DNA of 64,000 nucleotides from Nilaparvata lugens (Eukaryota; Arthropoda; Insecta; Hemiptera; Delphacidae): the NCBI RefSeq assembly GCF_014356525.2, contig NC_052511.1, positions 36,051,121 to 36,115,120 of the forward strand, written 5' to 3'. This document shows positions 21,177-33,300 of this stretch, in pieces. The notes beneath the pieces were generated by a model. It made no database searches and was not told the DNA's origin. It worked only from the letters and a program-made list of their open reading frames with translations. The position numbers and the translations under genes are program-made. Position 1 is the first letter of the stretch; each line of letters opens with the position of its first letter.

Positions 21177-21832
21177 TTAACTAACTAACACAACACAAAC
21201 AATTATTCAACTTTAACGTTTTCAATACCAACCAATATAATCAAAACACTAGAGTTTTTCAATTGATTAGAATATATATAGCCCTAGTATTGCATCTTAA
21301 CAATTGTATGCACTAGTTACCTTACTGTCGTATAGCCTACGTTTATCAACGTACCATCTACGTTTATCACAAAAAAATAAGAACAAGAACAAGACCGTGA
21401 AGAATAAGAATAAGACCGTGTTCTCTCCTGCGTAGTTTAACACTAGACAATGATTTTATGGACATATAATATGGAATGTAAAAAATGTAACTCGAATAGT
21501 TATTAGTGAACAACTGGCAGAGTAGCTTCTTTGTCTAAAGCTTCTAACGGAACATGAGTGAGTAGCATTCCCCTACTATCTAGCACGATATCATTATTAT
21601 AATTTTTATGACCATCCACGACTGTGCCGAAAACATGATATGAATGCAAATGTGACTCATACACATTAATGAATTATTCATTTTTTAATGTATTTACATT
21701 GCCGTACTATCATTTTTGGCTTTTCGAAACTCTGGTGGGATCTCTTGATAATCTAATAATAGACTTTTTTCAACTTTGTGACAATTATTATGGACATCCA
21801 TGATGAAACAGAACACAAATATATAGGTTATA

Positions 21833-22418
21833 CAGAGTGTCCCACGAAAGGTGTAACAGCCGAAAACCATAGATTCTACATTGAATTTGCAAACAGAAAA
21901 TGTCCAGTAAAATTTTCTTATATCGACCTTAGCTTTCGAGTTATTTTAATTTTTCGATATTTTTGAAAAACGTCAATAACTAGAAAACTATCAGTCGAAA
22001 TCGAATTCCAAGGACATGGTTGGAAATATGAAGAAATTTCCAATAAGATTCATACAATTTGTTCCTTTGTTTGACGTTTTTGAACTTTTTATGAGTGTTC
22101 AAACTGTTTGAAATTTGGCTTTGAACTCGACGAATGTACTTTTTTCAACTTTGAACGCTCATAAAAAGTTATTAGGAACAAGGAACAAATTATATGAATC
22201 CTATTGGAAATCTCTTTCTCTTTCCAACCATGTCCTTGGCATTATATTTTCACTGATGGTTTTCTAGTTTTTGCAGTAACGTTTTTCAAAAATATCGAAA
22301 AATTGATATAACTTGAAACTCAAGGTCGATATAAGAAAATTTCACTGGACATTTTTTGTTGTAAACTCAATGTAGAATCCATGGTCTTCGGCTATTACAC
22401 CTTTCGTGGGACACTCTG
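21833..22418. mobile_element. CAGAGTGTCCCACGAAAGG MITE, 586 bp, TA-flanked
   Basis: CAGAGTGTCCCACGAAAGGT-GTAACAGCCGAA and its complement terminate the element, each bordered by TA. Arms extend through TAGATTCTACATTGA and TCTTATATCGACCTT. Interior GAACAAATT and TCATAAAAAGTT are also mirrored, so nearly the whole element is palindromic. Confidence 0.82.
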
Positions 22419-23148
22419 TATATGAAGATTCTCTAGTCCCTCTATTTAACTTTTCAACATTATTTGTTCATTCCACCTGAGACAATTGGACATTTGCTAC
22501 TAGGCTACACATATTTTTGAAAACAATTGAAAAATTTTTGTTGTTGAAGCCTTATCATGAAGTAGAATAATTCTATGCAAATTTCAATAGGTACTATGAC
22601 AATTTTAATCTAGTCCATCTTGATTTATATTTTTATTAACTGTCTGTGATTTTGTAACCATTGTTTTTAATGTTGTCAAATTGCCTGTTGTATACTCTTG
22701 ACGATCTCAAGAGCCTTCTATAATAGAATGATTTGATTTGATTAGCGTTGGTTAAAGTTAATCTCTGATGCTCATCCATCTCAACTCACCATCATAAAAA
22801 TACGGTTAAAAAAGAAGTGCGAGTTTCATTCAACTTTAACATAGGTAACAGAATCAATGGAAATAGACCAACAATTGAAGAAATAATTATTTTATTTCTT
22901 CCTAGTAGGGAAGCTGAAACGGATATTGGTTTATGCCTACGGTACTCAAATATTTTGCGACAATTTTTTAAAAATATATCCAGTGAACTTCTATGGGAGG
23001 GGTATAAGGATTTGTAAATCGTTAGTGAAATTCAGTTTTCCCAATTAAACTGATGAATCGCTACCGTAGATTTGGAAATTACGAACTTCACAAATAATAA
23101 TAATATTATTTTATAGCATACAAATTTCAAAAATCTTTCATTTTTACT

Positions 23149-24010
23149 TTCCTTGCCCTACTACCATAGGTAAGGAAAGTATTGCTTTCCAAAAAAAATA
23201 TTTACTTTCCTTGCCCTACTACCATAGGTAAGGAAAGTATTGCTTTCCAAAAAAAAATTAAGGTACCCCAATTTCAAGTTTTCTATACGTTTCAAGGTCC
23301 CCTGAGTCCAAAAACATGATTTTTGGTTGTTGATCTGTGTGTGTGTGTGTGTGTGTGTATGTGTGTGTGTGTGTATGTGTGTATGTGTGTATGTCTGTGA
23401 ACACGATAACTCCATTCCTAATTAACCGATTGACTTGAAATTTTAAACTTAAGGTCCTTATACAATGAGGACCCGACAATAAGAAATTCAATAAAATTCA
23501 ATTCAAGATGGCGGAAAAAATGGCGGATAATTACTAAAAAACCATGTTTTTCCTTATTTTCTCGAAAACGGCTCTAACGATTTTCTTTAAATTTATACCA
23601 TGTATAGCTATTTATAAGCCCTATCAACTGACATGAGTCTCATTTCTGGGAAAATTGCAGGAGCTGCGTAATATTCTCGAGAAAAATGGCGGATAATTAC
23701 TAAAAAACCATGTTTTTCACGGTTTTCTCGAAAACGGCTCTAACGATTTTCTTCAAATTTATACCATGGATAGCTATTTATAAGCCCTATCAACTGACAT
23801 GAGTCTCATTTCTAGGAAAATTGCAGGAGCTGCGTAATATTCTCGAGAAAAATGGCGGATAATTACTAAAAAACCATGTTTTTCACGGTTTTCTCGAAAA
23901 CGGCTCTATCGATTTTCTTCAAATTTATACCATGGATAGCTATCTATAAGCCCTATCAACTGACATGAGTCTCTTTTTTGGGAAACTAATGGGGGGTTCA
24001 CCCCATCCTT
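23149..24010. repeat. ACTTTCCTTGCCCTA / TG-microsatellite repeat (copy 1) with 166-bp tandem repeats
   Basis: Starts with two tandem copies of TTTACTTTCCTTGCCCTACT-ACCATAGGTAAGGAAAGT (itself a hairpin), then TTCTATACGTTTCAAGGTCC, a (TG)n tract at about 23334-23396, CTTGAAATTTTAAACTTAAG and AAGATGGCGG. From about 23515 a 166-bp unit (TGGCGGATAATTACTAAAAA...TCTCGAAAACGGCTC...) repeats almost three times (phases at 23521, 23687, 23853). A second copy of the head and TG tract is at 56482-57005. Family unknown. Confidence 0.8.
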
Positions 24011-25774
24011 GAGAAATGGACTTTGTAACCTCCTTCTCGTGCATGAGGTAGGTAGGTAGAGCAGTCTATAAAATTAGCACATAGTCGAGACATTTCATCT
24101 GTAGAACAGCTGTTTTGACGACTTTTAAAAAATCATCGGATTTCACAATTTACACAAAGGAAAAAGTACTCTGAAAACAATCTATTATATACACACATAT
24201 AGGCTACGGTACAGTAGTCTGATCGTAGTTTCAAATAATTATGTTGCCGCCAATCGTCATTATGTTATTTCTCTAAATTATTGTCGTTTAAGAATGAGGC
24301 TCCCAGTTCAATGAGCAAGGAAAGTTGTGTGAGTGTACCACACCAGATTTTTGTGATAGTACCGGTATTCAACACGTGGAAATAAAAATAGTAGAGAATG
24401 TAAACTATATTGACGCAGTGATTCTGAACTTGAATTCTTGAAGAACACTCTATAAACGTTATTAGTCTACAATAAAAACTCCGCAATGCCCCTGCAACTA
24501 AGTTCTATGAAATATTGAGAGACTAACATAAAAATGTCTAAAAAATATATTCGAAAAATAATAATATGACACACCAACTTTATAAAGAGCGCAAGAACTG
24601 ATTCAAAACTAAGTTACCGACTCGACACTATCTGAAACAAAACGACTTTACCAAACTCTCAATCAGCGAACAACCGTTTAATATCACTGCAGTGAAGATA
24701 ATGAAACCGCGCATTCAGATAATGCTCAAAATTTTCATGAGAATTTACTCCACTATCATTAAGAACGTTTATTGCCGCCTAGGATTGTGACTTCGAATTG
24801 AATAATGTTACGCATATTAGCGTTAGCTATTGTCTAGATCTTTCAAACCGCCTATAAAAATAGATATGAAATTAGCAGATTCTACCTATTCTGAGTTTTT
24901 AGAATGTTTTAAAGAAGAAACTAAAAAAACTCTGTAATATCTGCTAATGTGATAGCTATTTTAATAGCTGTACACATTAATGTAGGTATGTAGCTGTAGC
25001 CTAAATGTACTGACGTGATACATAAATATGTCTATAAAAAACTATGGAAAATAAGCTTTTTAAATTATCTGATACCACCGATCACCGTGGCATAGGTAGC
25101 CTATTTTTATCTGGTCGTAGTTCTATGAGTAAACAATTTGAATTTAACGTGCCAAACATAATTTGACTGTCTTGTCATTTATGAAAAAATAAGCTTCATA
25201 TACTACAATCATCAGGCAAGCCTATACTCTACAATAGTAGAAAACTATAGGACCTTTCTTTCAAAATAAATACAGTACCTAATAGAATTATTATCACCAT
25301 GTATATAACCCACTCTATAAGTTACAATAAAGCACACAACCAGAAATAACAAAAAAAAAAAAAATACTGATGGGATATTTTGATAGAAATTGCAGTTAAC
25401 CAACTGAAATTTTATCTATATAGCTTTCATTTGATATTTGAAATAATTATTATATACCGGTATGTAAAATCCACTGACAAAAAAAAACTTAATCAGGCAA
25501 ACAAAAACATTAACCGCCACTTTGAACACTTTTCAACCATGTTAAAAGTCTCTGATCCGCTGTATTTTACTACAGAGAGGAGAATACTTTTATATAAAAG
25601 TATATACAGCTTTTAAATGAAAGAATATAATATGTGTGTCTCTGATTATACTGTTCTCTGCTATAAACTTGAATTACATGAATTATCACCGAATGTGCTC
25701 TTATATAAATAAACTACCACTCAGTTGACACTACTCTACCGAAACTACATCAACTCTAGTTTTCTAAATGAACT

Positions 25775-26240
25775 TCTTAATACGGTACCTGAGCACAAAC
25801 TACCGGCTTACAAGTAAACTATAGATAAGAGGAATAAACTACCGAGTCTAAACCTGTAATAGCAACTGATACGAAGTACACTTATTGAATCACAGACTGA
25901 GCTTCTATGGATAAATTTTTAAATTGATACAAAACTATACCGACTTTTGTCTTGTGAGTGAACTATTAAATATGGTACCTCAGCACAAAAACTACCGGCT
26001 TACAAAATACAAGTAAACTTTAGATAAGAGGAAACTACCGAGTCTAGACCTGTAATAGCGACTGATACAAACTCCACTTGAATCACAGACTGAGCTTCTA
26101 TGGATAAATTTTTAAATTGACACAAAACTATATCGACTCTTGTCTTGTGAGTGAACTTTTAAATAATACCTAAGCACAGACTACCGGCTAACAAGTAAAC
26201 TTTAAATAAGCGAAAACAACGAGCGAGTCTAGACTTATAA
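25775..26240. repeat. About 189-bp tandem repeat, 2.4 copies
   Basis: ACCTGAGCACAAACTACCGG, ACCTCAGCACAAAAACTACC and ACCTAAGCACAGACTACCGG mark unit starts near 25788, 25977 and 26169, each followed by AAGTAAACTnTAnATAAG, GAGTCTAnACCTGTAATAGC and CTGAGCTTCTATGGATAAAT. Confidence 0.85.
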
Positions 26241-28132
26241 TAGCGCTCACATGCGAGCTAGACTGACTGACTAAGGTCTAGTGATTTTGACTGATTTTGA
26301 AGCAGGGACTGAGTGACTGAGTTGAGTGTGGACAATGACTTTGACTTTTACTTCTCAGTCAAGGTTGTTGAATGAGTAAGTAAGGAATGAGCGGGAACAG
26401 GACTGAGTCACTTTCGAGGAAGAGACACTCAGGACTGTTTTTTTATCGCTATCAAATACCTATATTGTTAGCTCAGATGTCTGCTTATCACTATTGAATA
26501 CCTATAGAATGATCTCAGAATACGTCTGATATGGGATGGTGAATTGGGAAGGAGGGTCCACTTTAAATGTATAATAGGACTGTAAATAAATTTAATAAAT
26601 AATGTAATAGAGCTGCATCATACTCAAGTGGTTGTGTTCAAGTGGCCTACAGTACTGTATATAATACAGTAATGAGATTGACTTGGAGAATGACAGATTT
26701 GATAGAATAGGAAGAATTTTAGTTGACAAATAATCCCAAATAGGACCAAAAAACTTTTCTATGTAAAATACAAAAGTTTTTTTTTTAAAGGGAGACTTGG
26801 CCTATGGGATTACTTTTCAACTAACAAATCAAGTAGATAGCCCTAATAAAATACCGTATGTTATTATAGAAAATAAGGTAGCATTTTATTTATATATAGT
26901 TTATACTGTTCAAGGAGGTTTATATGCTACGGTACCAGCTTACCCGGCTAACTTCGTACCGTCAAAAAGTCAATGTATCTCATATGTCACACTTGACTTT
27001 ATTTGGTGAATCATGAAATTTATTTGACAAACAATATTTTCATTTACATTTATCTTTCTTCATGTCTGTTTTGATGTTTTTGGGTTCCTGAAGTATAAGT
27101 ATCTACGTTTTCTTGAACGAATGATTTACGGTACCTCAATGTGCAATTGAATCTGAATAAAACCTTTCCATTTTTTTCAATTATTCTTTAATTAATAATT
27201 GGCCTTTCATCGATCCTGTTTTGACCTTACATATTACTCATATTTAATGAGTTTTTCTTTATTTTAACTAAATTAGGAAATTGAAGAAGTTATGGGGAAC
27301 ATACTGTTTTTTTATTTTCCGATCTTTGTATTTTGTTTGTGCTAACCTAATAAATAAATACCGAATCTCTAGGAACTAATAAAAAAGTGGGTACCTACCG
27401 TACCTTCTTCCATACAAACTATGTGCATTATTTTGACAATAATTCATAGTCATAGTTGGCCTAAAATAATGACCTTATCCTCTGTCTTGTCAATGCCTTC
27501 TATAGACGGTAGCTGATTGATGTAAAAAATAACTGTTCATACTGGTATAATGATAGTCTTTCAATTTTGAATACCGTAGCTCATTCTCAACTATACGACA
27601 TTCAAATGTAAACAAAAGGACAGATACGATATTGAGACATTGGTATAATTATTCTGAATCTATATTATGACAGCAGTCAATCTAGAAACAAAGACCTATA
27701 GTTCTGAATCATATGACAGATCTAGATGTCCTTCACTACATAAATAATGAATTATTGTTACGGGTATCCAATAGTTTTGTAATGACTTCTTCAGACAACA
27801 ATATTTACTTCATTCAAAACTCTACTGGCTTTGAGTTTTATCGATTAGACCATAAACTGAGAACCAAAACATTGTAACAATACGGTAGGCTGCTATCTAT
27901 AATATAATTCATGTTTTTGAAGGGACGGATTCAAGGATCCAAAGGTTCAAAGAACCTCACATGTCAACCGAAGCTTATTGTGTGTCATAATATAAATTTA
28001 GGCCTAGGTTAATGCATTTCTATCTATCTACCCATTTACCTTGAATACATGTAGCTCTAGAACTGATACTAATCTATAACACTAATTTGTCATATTTGAT
28101 TTAGTAGAATTATACAGACTTATAATATAGAG

Positions 28133-28339
28133 CTATACCGTATTGTATCACTACCTCCGTAAACAAAGTCATAGTGCATTCTGGTGACGTCAGCACAGGT
28201 AGGGCTCCTACACCAATAAAAATTCGTTGATTTCAGCTGATCTATATCAGCTAGTGTTTTTATTGGTGTAGGAGCCCTACCTGTGCTGACGTCACACGAA
28301 TGCACTATGGCTTTGTTCACGGAGGTGGTGATTGTATAG
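28133..28339. mobile_element. Palindromic MITE, about 205 bp
   Basis: TGTATCACTACCTCCGTAAA-CAAAGTCATAGTGCATTC at the left mirrors GAATGCACTATGGCTTTGTT-CACGGAGGTGGTGATTGTA at the right. Inner arms TGACGTCAGCACAGGTAGGG and CCTACACCAATAAAAA are perfectly complementary. Confidence 0.82.
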
Positions 28340-28672
28340 CCTGCTATACCAATCTATTTCTATAAGATGAAAAATTCATAAGATACTGTACGGTAATTAA
28401 AGTTTTGTATCATTCTGAATCTATAGGCCTAGGCCTATATAAAAACAATTAATTCAGATGACCTTCACAACAAAAATTAGAAATTATAGTTCTCCAATCA
28501 CTATTGTCTTCAAAGTGCAATTCACTTCAAGATATGAGTGATGACTTAGAACTTTATCAATGACAGGAAGTATAGAGGCTACCTCTAGATTCAGCTCAAA
28601 TTCATTAATCAAAATTCTTTATTAAAAAAAATTAATAACAATCAAATACATTCCAAAAGCTAAACTAGATAC

Positions 28673-28858
28673 AGTGAGATCTACTTTAGACTGTCAGCAT
28701 TGTTTGAATGGGAAGCATTGGTGTTATTCATAAGGAATGCTGACAGTTTGAAGTGAATCTCAATCTTTTGAGATTCACTTTTAACTGTCAGAGCACTCTC
28801 TATAAATAACATCACTGCTTATCATTCAACCAAAGCTGACAGCTTAATATGAATCTCA
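28673..28858. repeat. Two adjacent CTGTCAGCATT hairpin elements
   Basis: GTGAGATCTACTTTAGACTG-TCAGCATTGTTTGAATGGGA with AAGGAATGCTGACAGTTTGA-AGTGAATCTCA is followed at once by a second, weaker unit (TCACTTTTAACTGTCAGAGC ... GCTGACAGCTTAATATGAAT-CTCACT). They share the ATCTCA border. Confidence 0.72.
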
Positions 28859-28874
28859 CTATAGTTTTGTTTCT

Positions 28875-29250
28875 CTTTCATATTTTCTCTCTCTCACTCA
28901 TGCACACTCACTCTCTCTCTCACTCATGCTATCTCGCTCTCTCTCTCGCTCACTCATGCGCGCTCTCTCTCTCTCTCTCGCTCACTAATGCTCTCTTTAT
29001 CTCTCTCTACTCATGCTCTCTCTCACACATTCATGCTCTCTCTCTCTCACACACTCATGCTCTCTCTCTCTCACACACACTCATGCTCTCTCTCTTACTG
29101 TCTATCTCTTACTCACACTCTCTCTCACACTGTCTATCTCTTACTCTCACTCAATCTATCTCTCTCACACCTCAACTCTCTCTCTCTCTCACTCACTTTC
29201 TCTCTCACACACTGTCTATCTCTTACACTCTCTCTCTCTTTCTTCTGGTA
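28875..29250. repeat. (CT)n / CTCTCAC polypyrimidine microsatellite
   Basis: Nearly pure C/T/A tract of CTCTCTCT with interspersed CTCATG and CACACA. Frames across it (Leu/Ser/His repeats) are artefacts of composition. A similar tract is at 29522-29648. Confidence 0.92.
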
Positions 29251-29521
29251 GAGAGTTAGTGGGAAGGATATTTTGAATATTCTTTCCGAAGAATGGACAT
29301 TGATATGTCCAAAGCTCTGCCAATTTATGTAGATGCATAACAATATTACCGTATCTATAGTTATCACAAATTGTTTTTTTATATCATATACAGTTCAATA
29401 ATAATTTTCTTAGTCTATATTATGTAAATTCATCTATAATTTTGCTTAATTGCAAGCTATTGTATATAAGTGTATAAGCCAGTATATATTGTTGTAATCT
29501 ACATGAAGTACCCAATCAATC

Positions 29522-29648
29522 AATCTCTCTCTCTCTCTCACTCACTCACTCATGCTCTCTCTGTCTCACACTCATGCTCTCTCTATCTCTCACTCTCTCT
29601 CACTCTCTCTCCCTTTCTCTCTCTCCCTCTCTCTCTGTCACACACACA
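29522..29648. repeat. (CT)n microsatellite
   Basis: CTCTCTCTCTCTCACTCACT followed by CTCATGCTCTCTCTGTCTCA and more CT dinucleotides, ending CACACACAC. No gene. Confidence 0.9.
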
Positions 29649-30208
29649 GTGGAAATGCAAGGACTTCATTCATCCGTTCTATATTCACTAGAAACCTTTC
29701 AGCATTATTTTGAACTAGTAACATTATTGTTAATTGTAAGAAATACTCTGACAGTTCAAAGTGGATCTCACTCTATTTATAGCTGTCATTGAGAGTCAAG
29801 AGGTTTGGACAATATTGTCTGAGAACTAAAATCTAATTTGCAGTTATTATAGTTAATGCCTTTCCGGACCTGGGGAACAATTAAATTGTTTTCAGTATAT
29901 ATATAGTATAACACAGACAATACAGAGTACTCCTAAAAGGCCTACTTGACAAGACAGCAGTACTTTTTTGTATTGTCTTTGATAGTATTATTAACAACTG
30001 GAGATATCGTAGCTATATGCACTAATAAGAGGCTTGCAGGGGCATATATAATGAATAAATAATGAAATAATGATCATGAAGAAAAATCAGTAACAGTAGT
30101 AATTACAGAAAAAAGTACAGTAATCTGAATTTTGACGGCCTGGCGGTAAAGTAAAAAGGGCGTTCAGTGCAAATTACCCTCTGAATATGAGCAGCAAAAC
30201 TGATATTA

Positions 30209-30216
30209 AGTATCAT

Positions 30217-30247
<31 letters not shown>

Positions 30248-30251
30248 TTAG
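30209..30251. repeat. (TTTA)n microsatellite
   Basis: About nine uninterrupted TTTA units. Confidence 0.9.
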
Positions 30252-30605
30252 ATAGAGCGAACAATACAATAGTCGGAAAAGAAAAAACAGGCTATTGCCC
30301 AAAACTTCTTCAATTTCCTGATTTTGTCACAAATCGTCCAAATATTATGTAGGTTATGTTCACTTCAATTTCAACACCAAATCTTCAATCTGAAACTATG
30401 AATCAGAATAAAACAAAGAATTCTAGATTTAGATAAATTGATAATGAAACTTATTAAATTGATTTAATGATTTAAATTGATTAATGATTTATTAAATTGA
30501 TAAATTGATCATGGGGTGTTACCTACTTAAAATCACTCAACCTAACATTATCCTTGCTCAAAATATATTTTATATACACCACTGGAGGCTTGCTATAATT
30601 TTTAT

Positions 30606-30695
30606 ATAGTGAGATATACTGTCAGCATTGTTTGAATGGGAAGCATTCAATGTTATGCATAAGGAATACTGACAGTTTTGAGTGAATCTCACTAA
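30606..30695. repeat. CTGTCAGCATT hairpin element
   Basis: AGTGAGATATACTGTCAGCA-TTGTTTGAATGGGAAGCATT and AAGGAATACTGACAGTTTTG-AGTGAATCTCACT. Confidence 0.7.
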
Positions 30696-31472
30696 GTAGC
30701 CTACAGCTTCCTTTCCTGCAAGGACAACAAATTTGCATCTTTTCATAAATTTAATATATTCTAGGTCAGACACAGAGCCTAGTACTAGAAAGTGTCCTAT
30801 CATTGAAAGTAATGATAATGTTCACAACACTATCGATCATTGTCGACAATGTCGAGGACAAAAACATCGATTTTTTACGACAATGGATCAATGATAGAAC
30901 ATCATGATTATTACTGTGTCGTAAAATATTCTTGGAGGTTCATAAATTTCTATCCATCATCAATCAATCAATAGGAACTGAGAAGCTTTCAATAGTTTCA
31001 ACTGACAGAACTCTGTACAATTAAAATCACTGCTTCCCATATAAATAGTTACTGACAGTTGAGAGTGGATCTCATAAAGCTCTAGGTCGTAAAAATCATT
31101 AAGTAGAGAGTTTTGAGTAGCTAAATAGTAAAGGATAAATCTAGCGAAGATTTCAAGGTCAAGATTTGTTCCGAGAGGATAAAGTCCTAATAAAATTAAT
31201 ATTAATGATTATGCACAGTCAGTGTTAAAGTGGCGCATACTTAGTTGAACAGCCGGACCGGAAAGTTTCAAAGGAAAGTGCATTGCTTTCTGTTATGGAA
31301 GTTGTGATCGAATTCTCTGTTATCTTCGTAATTAGCACTTGCTTATTGGTTTGGAACTCACTTAAAATGACAGGTTGTTCATAAAATATGACTTATTCAC
31401 ACTGTAAAGGAACGTCCGTGAAAATCAAGTCTAATAGGATAGAATAGAAAAACAGTTTATTGAATGAATAAG

Positions 31473-31770
31473 CTACCTTAAGCAAACCTTGAAACTGAAC
31501 CCCTATGTATGAAGTCTCCTCTCAAATAAAATTGAAACAAAAATAGAAAAAAATTGCTATAAATTGGAAAAAACAGCTGAAGAAATAAGGGCGTATCTCC
31601 AAGACAATTTTCATAATAGTTTACCTTAAGCAGACCTTAAAACTGAACCCCTAAGTATGAAGTCTTCTCTCAAATAAAATTCAAGCAAAAATAGAATAAA
31701 ATGTGTTATAAATTGAAAAAAAACAACTAGAGATAAAGGAGTACCTCCAAGACAATTTTCATTATAGTCT
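31473..31770. repeat. About 147-bp tandem duplication
   Basis: TACCTTAAGCAAACCTTGAA...CCAAGACAATTTTCATAATAG is followed by a second copy beginning TACCTTAAGCAGACCTTAAA. Confidence 0.85.
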
Positions 31771-32824
31771 TCAGAGAAAGTTCTGTTTCCTATGATCCTT
31801 CATTTCAAATTGCTGAACTGAATGGGATTTGTGAAGTAGCCTTATTTTGCTGTAGTATTTGTCAATATTATTTGAATTGAGGAGAGAAAACTGGCTTCGG
31901 AACAGACATTTTTCGATAATTATCCTTCACAATATATATGAGTGGAAATTTCCCTCTTCCTCCTACAGATTTATATAAAGTACAGTATTCGAATTAGCCT
32001 ATTTCTTTTCTTATTCCAAATTTTTTGAATGATTGGTTCTTTACTTATCCTTCTATATTTTACCCTTTCTGTTGGAATGCGTTGTGTTGAAACTATTATC
32101 ATATGGAATTCATAATTGAATTACATAAATTTCAGAGAAGTACCACTGTTTAAAGTAGATACCGTAAATCTCGCTGTAGCAATTAATTAATTATTTTTAA
32201 ACTAATTATTCTGTATTGATTCATACAATAAGTACATCATGAGAAATGATAGGGAGAGAAAAAATAAGATAGGCCTAACCTTGTGCTATTCCTCTCACAA
32301 ATTTGGATAAGGTTACACAATGTGTGTATGTGTGTGTGATACACTATGTCATAGTCCGAAATAGGTTGAGTCTTGTAGTTAATTATTTTTACAAAGTAGA
32401 TTTTTGAATGTAGATGCTTTAATTTCATGGGTGATCTAAAATTAACGATAAATTCCACGTTAAAACCGATAATTTTGTGCACTACAGTTTTTACCGCCTT
32501 TCAAGTTGACTAAACAATAATTTATGAGAAGTCGAGTTTTGTTTGAAAACTTTTAAAGATGTTTTGTTTTAAAACGTCTACGGCCACATAGGTACACTAA
32601 AACTTGACACAAACGTTTTGAGCCGTTTATTATTTTCCTCGCATATCTTCATGAAGACGAAGCAAGATGAAATACAGTGAACAGTTTATTTGAAAAACAA
32701 TGCATTGTCTTGCGAGTGAGTGGCCTTCAAATTAAGTGATTCAAGACGCTGATATTATTTTCTGACCACTCACTGGAAACTGATTCGTTTGAACGCGTTT
32801 CAGAAACAGGTCTCTTAATTTCAG

Positions 32825-32917
32825 ACTGAAGTTCACTTCAAATTGCCAGCAATGTTTTAATAAGAAGCGTTCTAGTATTATTCATAAGGAATACTGACAA
32901 AGTGAATTTCACTATGG
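32825..32917. repeat. Hairpin element related to the CTGTCAGCATT family
   Basis: AAGTTCACTTCAAATTGCCA-GCAATGTTTTAATAAGAAGC with CATAAGGAATACTGACAAAG-TGAATTTCACT. More diverged than other copies. Confidence 0.6.
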
Positions 32918-33220
32918 AAAGAACGCTTTTTAATGAGTGTTTGGTTCAGTGTTTTAAGTGACTTTTATTGTTTTATATTTTTCATTTCTTTCTATAGGAC
33001 TACTATATTTGATAGTCTTATACAGTATAGAATCACTAGTACCCTTTTATTTTCTTTGACAATAGCCTATTCTATTATATTATAGAGAACTGTGTAATGA
33101 ATATTATCTTGTAATGAATTGAATGTTACATTCAATAATGTATGAATTATATAATAAGATGTATAATTATTAAAATAATTTACACTATAAACTGATCGAG
33201 TGGTTGTGGAATTTCTCTAT

Positions 33221-33300
33221 ATTAAGGTAAAATGAAAGCGATATTGTCAGTTCCACAAGATTATGTGGAACTGACAATATCACTTTTGTTCCACCTTAAT
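33221..33300. repeat. 80-bp near-perfect hairpin
   Basis: ATTAAGGTAAAATGAAAGCG-ATATTGTCAGTTCCACA pairs with TGTGGAACTGACAATATCAC-TTTTGTTCCACCTTAAT; the loop is about 6 bases. It has the size and pairing of a microRNA-type precursor, but may equally be a MITE. Confidence 0.75.

Noticed and set aside
28849..29276. Ser/Leu/His-rich frames up to 136 codons
   Set aside because: They are generated by the (CT)n/CTCTCAC microsatellite; all frames are open and repetitive.
30570..30803. 77-codon minus frame with a protein-like start (SDLEYIKFMKRCKFVVL)
   Set aside because: It runs through a CTGTCAGCATT hairpin and has no family resemblance or splice context; chance frame.
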